In this document: piece by piece, positions 57,520 to 64,000 of the stretch | Layout of the letters: every line of letters begins with the position of its first letter | Numbering within the stretch: position 1 is the first letter of the stretch | NCBI GenBank assembly: GCA_964647905.1 | Contig: CAZYJR010000005.1 | Span: 1-64,000, forward strand | Direction: 5' to 3' | DNA from: CAZYJR01 sp964647905 | GTDB taxonomy: Bacteria > Desulfobacterota > DSM-4660 > Desulfatiglandales > HGW-15 | Length of the DNA stretch: 64,000 nucleotides | Position numbers and translations under genes: made by a program | The notes under the pieces: generated by a model | What the model was told of the DNA's origin: nothing | What the model saw: only the letters and a program-made list of their open reading frames with translations | The model's database searches: none

Positions 57520-58806
57520 CTAGGCAGCGGCTTCCAGGATCATGGCCATGCCCTGGCCTCCGCCTATGCATAGCGTGGCGAGACCCAAGGAGTGTCCGTC
57601 CCGCCTCATCTGTCCCATCATGGTGACCAAGAGCCGCGCCCCGGTGCAGCCTATGGGATGGCCTATAGAGATCCCGCTGCCCAGCACATTGGTCTTGTCC
57701 GGATCGCAGCCGAGCTCCCTCATGCAGGCTATGGCCTGGGAGGCGAAGGCCTCGTTGAGCTCTATGACGCCGAAGTCGCCAATGGAAAGCCTCTCCCGGT
57801 CCAGGATCTTCCGGACCGCCGGTATGGGGCCAAGGCCCATGTAGGCCGGATCAATGGCGGCCGAGGCATAGGCCTTGATCTTGGCCAGGGGCTGGAACCC
57901 CAGCTCCTTAGCCTTATCCGCACTCATCACAAGGAGGGCGGCGGCCGCGTCATTGATGCCGGAGGCGTTCCCCGCGGTGACCGTACCGTCCTTCTTGAAG
58001 GCCGGGCGGAGCTTGGCCATCTTTTCCACGCTGGTGTCCATGGGGCGCTCGTCCGTGTCAAAGACCAAGGGATCGCCCTTTCTCTGCGGGACCGCAATGG
58101 GCACTATCTCATCCGTGAAAAGGCCCTTTTCAATGGCCTCCCTGGCTCGCTTATGGCTCAAGGCCCCCAGCTCGTCCTGCTCCTGGCGTGATATCCCGTA
58201 TTTTTCAGCTATATTCTCGGCGGTTATCCCCATGTGATATCCGTAGAATATTTCAAACAGCCCGTCAAAGACCATCAGGTCCACCAGATCCGCGTTGTTC
58301 ATCCTGGCGCCCCAGCGGGCGGCCGGGATCGCGTAGGGGATCAGGCTCATGTTCTCCATGCCCCCAGCCAGCACCACCTCGGCCTCACCGGCCCGGATGG
58401 ACTGCGCGGCCAGGGCCACGGCCTTCATGCCTGAGGCGCACACCTTGTTCACGGTGAAGGCGTTGGTCTCCTTGGCTATGCCCGCCCGGATCATGGCCTG
58501 TCGAGCCACGTTCTGTCCCTGGCCCGTTCCGACCACGTTTCCCATTATCACCTCGTCCACCTGGACCGGCCTCAGGCCCTCGTCATAGTCATAGCCCTGT
58601 TTTTCCAGGTCGATCATTCCGCCCCCCTTAAGGGGGGCGGGCTCGTATTTGGTCAGACCCTCCCCGGCGACCGGGCGCAGCCCGGCCTTCTTCAGTGTCT
58701 CCTTGAGGACCGCCGATCCCAGATCCACCACAGGGGTCGATTTTAGTGTGCCTCCGAAGGCCCCTACCGGGGTCCTGGCTCCTGATACGATAACCACTTC
58801 TGCCAT
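57520..58806 (-). CDS. Acetyl-CoA acetyltransferase (thiolase) with insertion near residue 45-75
   Basis: A 428-aa thiolase. Catalytic Cys in NKVCASGMKAVALAA, His in SGISIGHPIGCTGARLL, and CIGGGQGMAMI at the end. Normal thiolases are about 393 aa; here an extra 30-odd residues (GEGLTKYEPAPLKGGGMIDL and following) separate the N-terminal helix from VDEVIMGNVV, where the family has only a few residues. The active site is intact, so it should be functional. It is 41 nt downstream of the other thiolase gene. Confidence 0.92.
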   Translation of the reverse strand: MAEVVIVSGARTPVGAFGGTLKSTPVVDLGSAVLKETLKKAGLRPVAGEGLTKYEPAPLKGGGMIDLEKQGYDYDEGLRPVQVDEVIMGNVVGTGQGQNVARQAMIRAGIAKETNAFTVNKVCASGMKAVALAAQSIRAGEAEVVLAGGMENMSLIPYAIPAARWGARMNNADLVDLMVFDGLFEIFYGYHMGITAENIAEKYGISRQEQDELGALSHKRAREAIEKGLFTDEIVPIAVPQRKGDPLVFDTDERPMDTSVEKMAKLRPAFKKDGTVTAGNASGINDAAAALLVMSADKAKELGFQPLAKIKAYASAAIDPAYMGLGPIPAVRKILDRERLSIGDFGVIELNEAFASQAIACMRELGCDPDKTNVLGSGISIGHPIGCTGARLLVTMMGQMRRDGHSLGLATLCIGGGQGMAMILEAAA

Positions 58807-58847
58807 AGTGTCCCTCTCCTTGTCACATTTCCAGTTCTCTAGTCATA

Positions 58848-60041
58848 TCATCCTGCTTCATTGTACACCACAAGGGTGACCGCCTCGCCTCCGCCCAGGC
58901 AGAGCGAGGCTTGACCCTTCTCTGCACCCATGTCCTTCATGGCGTAAATCAAGGTAGTCAGCACCCTCGCACCGCTCGCTCCGATGGGATGCCCCAGGGC
59001 CACCGAGCCGCCGCGCACATTGACCTTGGCAGGGTCCAGATTCAGCCCCCTTTCTATGGCCACGGACGAGGTGCTGAAGGCCTCGTTGATCTCGTGGAGA
59101 TCCATGTCTCCCACACTGAGCCCGTCCTTGGCCAGCACCCTGGGGATGGAAAGGACGGGGGCCACCAGGACGTACTTCATGTCAATGCCGGCAGAGCCCT
59201 GGGCCCCCAGTCTGACCAGGGGCCGGCAGCCCAGGTCCCGTGCCCTCTCCCTGCTCATGACCACCACTGCAGAGGCCCCGTCGCTTATCTTCGAGGCGTT
59301 GCCCGCGGTGGTGGCCCCGTCCTTGTTAAAGGCCGGGCGGAGCTTGGCCAGGGCCTCGGCGCTGGTGCGGGGCGGGCGCACCGGGATCTCGTCCGAGTCG
59401 AATCGGACCGGTTCGCCCCTTCTTTGGGGCACGTCCACGGCCACGATCTCCCGGGCGAAGGCCTCCTCCTCCATCGCCTTCCAGGCCTTTTCATAGGAGG
59501 CAAGCGCAAAGGCATCCGCATCCTCGCGGCTCACTCCGTACTTCTCCGCCACGAGCTCGGAGCTCATCCCCATATGGAAGTCGTTTACATGATCCCAAAG
59601 GCCGTCGTGGACCATGCCGTCCACCACCTTGCCGTTGTTCATGCGGTATCCGGTGCGCGCCTTTTCCAGCATGTACGGGCAGAGGTTCATATTTTCCTGG
59701 CCCCCGGCCACCACCACGTCCGCATCGCCGCACCGAATCGCCTGTGCCGCGAGCATCACCGCCTTGAGGCCGGAGCCGCAGACCTTGTTCACGGTTAGGG
59801 CCCCCACATCCCACGGAAGACCGGCCCTCACCATGGACTGCCTCGCCGGGTTCTGGCCGAGTCCGTGTGGAAGCACGGAGCCCATTATTACCTCGTCCAC
59901 GTCTTCCACCCCCAGCTCCGCCCGCCCCAGGGCCTCGCGGATCACCAATGCCCCGAGATCGGTGGCCGAGACGCCGGATAGTGTTCCTGCAAAATCACCG
60001 ATTGCGGTCCTACATGCACTCACTATGACCACGTCCCTCAT
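58848..60041 (-). CDS. Acetyl-CoA acetyltransferase (thiolase)
   Basis: A 397-aa thiolase of normal length: catalytic Cys in NKVCGSGLKAVMLAA, ELNEAF-equivalent HEINEAFSTSS, His in SVALGHPIGASGARVL, final Cys in ASLCLGGGEAVTLV. It is the first gene of the 10-kb catabolic operon and is divergent from the aminotransferase. It cleaves acetoacetyl-CoA in the oxidative direction. Confidence 0.93.
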   Translation of the reverse strand: MRDVVIVSACRTAIGDFAGTLSGVSATDLGALVIREALGRAELGVEDVDEVIMGSVLPHGLGQNPARQSMVRAGLPWDVGALTVNKVCGSGLKAVMLAAQAIRCGDADVVVAGGQENMNLCPYMLEKARTGYRMNNGKVVDGMVHDGLWDHVNDFHMGMSSELVAEKYGVSREDADAFALASYEKAWKAMEEEAFAREIVAVDVPQRRGEPVRFDSDEIPVRPPRTSAEALAKLRPAFNKDGATTAGNASKISDGASAVVVMSRERARDLGCRPLVRLGAQGSAGIDMKYVLVAPVLSIPRVLAKDGLSVGDMDLHEINEAFSTSSVAIERGLNLDPAKVNVRGGSVALGHPIGASGARVLTTLIYAMKDMGAEKGQASLCLGGGEAVTLVVYNEAG

Positions 60042-60202
60042 GCAACTCGCCCCCTTTCCCGATTTTCAGGGCGCTCCGCCGGCTTTTCTCCGCCGGACCC
60101 GCCGCCCGGTACGGCACCCTATACAGCCAAAGGATTTCAGAAATTTAGAATATATCTGGAGGAGCATTTTCAAGTCAAGCCAAATTGCCGCGGTGTTTTT
60201 CC

Positions 60203-60232
60203 TTGACATCAGATCTAACACACCGCTAATAA
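60203..60232 (+). promoter_or_regulatory. Sigma-70-type promoter candidate for aminotransferase-kinase operon
   Basis: A perfect TTGACA and, after 18 nt, TAATAA(T), 40 nt before the aminotransferase ATG, in an AT-rich part of the gap. The divergent thiolase operon has no equally clear promoter in this gap. Confidence 0.6.
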
Positions 60233-60270
60233 TACAGAAATTCTACTCATTAATAGAGGAAAGGCAGGAA

Positions 60271-61581
60271 ATGAACCCAATTGCACAAGAGCTCAATAAT
60301 CGCATCACAGAGGCAAACCCCCATGTCTATGAGATGCTCTCAGGTGTGGGGCGGGGCCTCTTCTTCCCAAAGGGGATCCTGTCCCAGAGCGCAGAGGCCA
60401 AAGAAAAGGCCCACAGGTTCAACGCCACCATCGGCATGGCCACGGAAAAGGGCCGAACCATGCACCTCGGGCCCGTCATGGACCCTATACGCGGCCTGAG
60501 ACCTGAAGAGGCCCTGACCTACGCACCTTCATTCGGGCTGCCCGAGCTCAGGGAGGCCTGGAAAGAGGCCCTGTTGCGAAAAAACCCTTCGCTCGAGGGC
60601 TCCAGCCTGAGCCTTCCGGTGGTTACCAACGCCATAACCCACGGCCTGAGCGTGAGCGCGGACATGTGGGTCGACCCCGGGGACGCGATCATACTCCCTG
60701 ACAAGATGTGGGGAAACTACAATATGATCTTCTCGGTGCGCAAGGGCGCTCGTGTGGTAAACTATCCGCTGTTTTCACCAAGCGGCGGTTTCAATCTGGA
60801 CGGGTTCCGGGACTGCGTCCGGACACAGGCAGCTGAGCGGGGCAAGATACTGGTTGTCTTGAACTTTCCCAACAACCCCACCGGGTACTCCCCCACCCGG
60901 GCCGAGGCCGAGGGGATCGCAGGGATCCTGGGAGAGACGGCCGGTGCCGGGACCAACGTAGTGGCTCTAACGGACGATTCCTACTTCGGGTTGTTCTATG
61001 AAGAGGCCGTTTTCAGGGAATCCGTTTTCACTTGTCTGGCTGGTCAAAGAGAGCCGCGCCTGGTGGCGGTGAAGCTGGACGGGGCCACCAAGGAGGAGTA
61101 TGTATGGGGCCTGAGGGTGGGCTTCATTACTTACTCGGCATGTTTCGAGGGGGATGAGGGCCCGTTTTACGACGCCCTGGAGCGAAAGACTGCAGGCGCC
61201 GTCCGGGGCTCCATCTCCAATGCCAGCCGTCTCAGCCAGGCCCTTGTGCTCAACGCGTTCCGCTCCGAGGACTACTCCGCTCAAAAGGAGGAGAAGTTCA
61301 GGATACTCAAGGAGAGGGCCGGGGAGGTCAAGCGGGTCCTTGCCGATCCCAAGTACCAGGGAGCCTGGGAGCCCTACCCCTTCAACTCCGGATACTTCAT
61401 GTGCCTGAGGCTCAATACGGTGGAGGCCGAAGCCCTGCGGGTCCATCTCCTGGAAAAGTACGGGGTGGGCCTGATCGCTCTGGGCGGAGGAGATCTGCGG
61501 ATAGCCTTCTCCTGCATTGAAAAGCCCGATATTCGGGAGCTATTCGACACTATTCTTCAGGGAATACAGGATCTCGAGTAG
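60271..61581 (+). CDS. Class I/II PLP-dependent aminotransferase
   Basis: A 436-aa fold-type I aminotransferase. PLP-binding features: LNFPNNPTGYSPT (substrate/PLP Asn), ALTDDSYFGLFY (Asp and Tyr) and Lys in LDGATKEEYVWGLRVGF. The catalytic Lys is preceded by DGATKEE rather than the common SFSK, placing it in a divergent subgroup. The open frame runs far upstream, but GAGGAAAGGCAGGAA fixes the ATG at 60271. The substrate is unknown. The next gene starts immediately after its stop. Confidence 0.85.
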   Translation: MNPIAQELNNRITEANPHVYEMLSGVGRGLFFPKGILSQSAEAKEKAHRFNATIGMATEKGRTMHLGPVMDPIRGLRPEEALTYAPSFGLPELREAWKEALLRKNPSLEGSSLSLPVVTNAITHGLSVSADMWVDPGDAIILPDKMWGNYNMIFSVRKGARVVNYPLFSPSGGFNLDGFRDCVRTQAAERGKILVVLNFPNNPTGYSPTRAEAEGIAGILGETAGAGTNVVALTDDSYFGLFYEEAVFRESVFTCLAGQREPRLVAVKLDGATKEEYVWGLRVGFITYSACFEGDEGPFYDALERKTAGAVRGSISNASRLSQALVLNAFRSEDYSAQKEEKFRILKERAGEVKRVLADPKYQGAWEPYPFNSGYFMCLRLNTVEAEALRVHLLEKYGVGLIALGGGDLRIAFSCIEKPDIRELFDTILQGIQDLE

Positions 61582-63417
61582 ATGTGGTGGAAAGACCCGG
61601 ACAGCCTTATTGAAGACTTGAGCCGGGAGCAGTGGTCCGGAGAACTGCCCCGCGATCGGGAATTCTGGAACTGGCTGATGGAGTGGATAGAGGAAAACGT
61701 CCTCTCTCCGTTCTTGAGCCGATTCGTCAAGCAGGTGGACGAGATCATCGAGATCAACCCGGAGCTCTCGGAAAAGGAGATCCTGGCAACAGCCACCTTT
61801 CACATGGTCGATTTTCTGGGGGCGGACTCCGCCTCGGTGCGGATCTATGATCCTTACACAGAGCAGATGCTCTCCTACGGATCCCACCCGTCCAAGGAGG
61901 AGGACAGGGAGACGTACATCCCCCTGGAGGATACCGTGGCAGGCGAGGTGGTGAGGAGCAGGCGGCCTTACCTGGTGCCCGACATCGAGAAAGAACAGCT
62001 CTACAGGGACAGGCAGGCCATGTCCCTGAAAGGCGTCCACTCCATGATGGCCATTCCCGTGGAGATCCCCAGGTTCTTCCCCCACGAAAGGGACGCAGTG
62101 GGCGTAATACAGATCTATTTCCCGGACAAGAACCGCAGGTTCACCACCCTGGAGATCGAGGCGGCCAAGGTCATGAGCCGCAGGCTGAGCTTTGTGATCG
62201 CCCGGAAAAAGATCCTTTATCTCTACGCCATGAACGAGAAGAAGGAGGCCATTGTCCGCAACATCTTCCTAAAGCTGGGCTCCAGGGAAGGCGTAAAGAT
62301 GAAGGACGTCTTCAATCAGGTCATCCCTGAGCTGGCGGACATAATCCACCTGGAGAGTTGTGCGCTCTTCTCCGTGGACCAGGATATGGAGAACGCGGTC
62401 CTGGAGGCCGGCTACCCTGATACGGTGGGCTATCACGGGATAGGCAAGAGGTTCCCGGTGAGCAGCGAACCGGCATTCGAGCTGATCCTGGGCAAGCGCG
62501 AGTACGTGGAGGAGTCCCCTTACGAGATCGTCACCCCCTCTTACCTGCTGGTCACGGACCCCCAGAAGAGTGAACTGGTATCCGCTTCGGTCAAGCGGTT
62601 CGCGGCCAATCACAATATAAATTCCATACTCTATATCCCCCTCAGCATCGGCGGGGAGATCACCCACTTCATGACCTTCGACGCCCTGGACCAGAGGCAG
62701 CGCTACACAGAGGACGAGATCGAGGTCTTCCTGTTCCTGGGCAGGGAGCTCGTAAAGGCCCAGAGGATGGAGCACCTGGACGACACCCTTCACGACTTCA
62801 AGAACCCGGCCATCGCCACCGCTGGGTTCGCCAGGCGGCTCAAACAGCTCCTGGAGAGCGGGGTTTCGGAGCGGGATGAGGCCAGAATCAAGCGCTATGT
62901 GGAGGTCCTGCTCGAAGAGACCAGCCGGCTCCAGGAAATGGCGCTGAGCATATACCAGGTGGGCGAGGAGCAGGTGGTCGACCTCAGCGAAGTCGCCAGG
63001 TACCGTTTTGAAATCAACCAGGAGGCGATCAAGGAGCAGCTCAAGCAGAACGTCACCCTGGAAGACGGCCCGTATGAAGAATCCCTGTGGGTTAGATGCT
63101 ACCCCATGCACCTGGAGCGCGTCCTGGACAACCTGTTAAACAACGCCACAAATGCAGTGCCTCTGAAGGGAGGAAGGCTGTCGGTGCGCACTTACAAGGA
63201 GGGCGGTTGGGCCTGTGTGGAGATCACCAACACCGGCCTCATCTCCGACGAAGACCGCACCCGCCTCCTTGAAGGGGAGGGCCGCGGACGCGGGATCTAT
63301 ATCACCCACCGGATAATACGGCTGCTGAAGGGGCGACTGGAGATCCGAACCGGCAAGGATTCCACCACCCTGCTCGTCCGCCTCCCGCTGGCTCAAAAGG
63401 GCTTGGACTCCGGTTGA
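61582..63417 (+). CDS. Cytoplasmic GAF-domain histidine kinase
   Basis: A 611-aa soluble sensor kinase. A first GAF domain covers about 55-215 (LGADSASVRIYDPYTEQMLS, GVHSMMAIPVEIPRF), a second about 235-400 (LADIIHLESCALFSVDQDMEN, ILYIPLSIGGEITHF). The phospho-acceptor His is in LDDTLHDFKNPAIATAG near 412, then HATPase motifs DNLLNNATNAVPLKGG and EGRGRGIYITHRI. The G1 box (ITNTGLISDED) lacks the usual DNG Asp, so ATP binding may be altered. The ATG abuts the aminotransferase stop. No receiver gene is beside it. Confidence 0.86.
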   Translation: MWWKDPDSLIEDLSREQWSGELPRDREFWNWLMEWIEENVLSPFLSRFVKQVDEIIEINPELSEKEILATATFHMVDFLGADSASVRIYDPYTEQMLSYGSHPSKEEDRETYIPLEDTVAGEVVRSRRPYLVPDIEKEQLYRDRQAMSLKGVHSMMAIPVEIPRFFPHERDAVGVIQIYFPDKNRRFTTLEIEAAKVMSRRLSFVIARKKILYLYAMNEKKEAIVRNIFLKLGSREGVKMKDVFNQVIPELADIIHLESCALFSVDQDMENAVLEAGYPDTVGYHGIGKRFPVSSEPAFELILGKREYVEESPYEIVTPSYLLVTDPQKSELVSASVKRFAANHNINSILYIPLSIGGEITHFMTFDALDQRQRYTEDEIEVFLFLGRELVKAQRMEHLDDTLHDFKNPAIATAGFARRLKQLLESGVSERDEARIKRYVEVLLEETSRLQEMALSIYQVGEEQVVDLSEVARYRFEINQEAIKEQLKQNVTLEDGPYEESLWVRCYPMHLERVLDNLLNNATNAVPLKGGRLSVRTYKEGGWACVEITNTGLISDEDRTRLLEGEGRGRGIYITHRIIRLLKGRLEIRTGKDSTTLLVRLPLAQKGLDSG

Positions 63418-63422
63418 GCCGG

Positions 63423-64000
63423 TCAATCTCCGAACTCCATGTCGAACTGCGAGAACTCACCGCTCTTGGGAGCCTCCGGTGGCGGGACGTGCTCCTTGGG
63501 TTCGGAGCCTTCCAAAAAGGCTTGAAAGACCGTGCTCTCGGAGTAGGCACTGGCCAACAACCCCTTTTCTTTGTCGATCTTGGCGAAGACCACGCCCTCG
63601 GGTACGGGGAAGTCGTTCACTGCCCGGCCCTGGTGTACGTCCTGCATGAAATAGAGCCAAATGGGGCTGGCTGCCCGGGACCCGGTCTCACCTTTGCCCA
63701 TGGGCGAGCGGTCATCGTATCCCACCCATACCCCGGCGGCGATCTCCGGGGTATACCCCATGAACCAGGCGTCGCGGAGCTCGTTGGTGGTCCCGGTCTT
63801 GCCGGCTGCAGGCCTCTTCAGGGCCTTGACCCGCCAACCCGTACCCTCCTGGATCACGCCCTCCAGCAGGTCGGTCATCACATAGGCGTTGGCGGCCGGT
63901 ATGGCCCGGTCCAGTCGGGGTTGGTTCTCCTCCAGGATGTTTTCGTCTCTGTCCATTATCTTCTCAATAAAGTAGGGCTCCGGCCGCATGCCGCTGTTTG
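63423..64000 (-). CDS. PBP1A-type penicillin-binding protein, C-terminal part (cut by window edge)
   Basis: The last 192 codons of a class A PBP. Visible: RPEPYFIEKIMDRDENIL, KTG motif in RPAAGKTGTTNELRDAWFMGYTP, GVWVGYDDRSPMGKGETGSRAA, and a short Glu/Pro-rich end. The frame is open through base 64000, so the gene begins outside the window. It is a second PBP1A beside the one at 23.4 kb and has a more standard C-terminus. The 3' end nearly meets the kinase gene stop (5 nt). Confidence 0.92.
   Translation of the reverse strand, partial: NSGMRPEPYFIEKIMDRDENILEENQPRLDRAIPAANAYVMTDLLEGVIQEGTGWRVKALKRPAAGKTGTTNELRDAWFMGYTPEIAAGVWVGYDDRSPMGKGETGSRAASPIWLYFMQDVHQGRAVNDFPVPEGVVFAKIDKEKGLLASAYSESTVFQAFLEGSEPKEHVPPPEAPKSGEFSQFDMEFGD

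Noticed and set aside
59614..60270. The upstream part of the open frame leading into the aminotransferase
   Set aside because: It runs opposite the thiolase gene and through the intergenic promoter region. The ribosome site and family N-terminus set the true start at 60271.
1..64000. CRISPR array, rRNA operon, insertion sequence or prophage
   Set aside because: No regularly spaced direct repeats, rRNA sequence, transposase, integrase or phage structural gene was found on either strand.

Overview
The window is GC-rich, densely packed bacterial chromosome. Most genes lie in operons with 1-20 nt overlaps. The gene set suggests a strictly anaerobic member of the Desulfobacterota (former Deltaproteobacteria) or a close relative: a DUF4911 domain joined to MiaB, UbiA/UbiD-type quinone genes, a long acyl-CoA beta-oxidation operon with a split B12-dependent mutase, class I PBPs, many sensor kinases and a selenocysteine tRNA. 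This placement is inferred from gene content; no rRNA gene is present.

Layout. 1-634 holds the start of a pyruvate/oxaloacetate carboxyltransferase. 0.8-5.5 kb is a branched-chain amino-acid type ABC importer (livF, G, M, H and a binding protein), next to a DctB-like sensor kinase and a NarL-type regulator (5.7-8.8 kb). Divergent from these are sixA, a ParB-like gene, a spore-photoproduct-lyase-like radical SAM gene, a NifU-type scaffold and hbd (9.0-12.8 kb). A 29-residue basic protein of the bS22/AURKAIP1 type follows on the minus strand. 13.2-19.1 kb is a minus-strand run: GGDEF regulator, DUF4911-MiaB fusion, nadK, a split kinase/ATPase pair and a PHP phosphatase. 19.2-28.1 kb carries purine nucleoside phosphorylase with MTA/SAH deaminase, a metallophosphoesterase, and an ATP-grasp/PBP1A/lipoprotein operon. 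28.2-31.9 kb has dinB, an exonuclease, an M29 aminopeptidase and a pyruvate-kinase-C-like protein, followed by a broken metallo-beta-lactamase gene.

32.5-39 kb is a signalling block. It contains a 956-residue adenylate cyclase with cNMP-binding and two GAF domains, then divergently (behind a sigma-54-like site) a GAF histidine kinase whose first GAF domain contains an in-frame TAG and TGA, and a receiver-ATPase protein without a phospho-acceptor His. 38.9-44.1 kb is the most unusual operon: binding protein, ABC ATPase, an ABC permease fused in frame to a UbiA prenyltransferase, and UbiD. Upstream of it lie remnants of a threonine-synthase-like gene and a DUF1611 gene. 45.0-47.5 kb has a sirtuin, a small charged protein and asd. 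A complete tRNA-Sec transcription unit (47.6-47.8 kb) is followed by an unexplained patch and a DUF4258/YgiT-type toxin-antitoxin pair.

49.2-60.0 kb is one minus-strand catabolic operon: two thiolases, enoyl-CoA hydratase, two acyl-CoA dehydrogenases, both subunits of a B12-dependent acyl-CoA mutase, its MeaB-type GTPase and an XRE-cupin regulator. The mutase has Phe91 and Gln209 at its two substrate-specifying positions. As I recall them, these residues mark isobutyryl-CoA rather than methylmalonyl-CoA mutases, so I read the operon as isobutyrate/butyrate oxidation. The window ends with an aminotransferase, a GAF histidine kinase and the 3' part of a second PBP1A gene.
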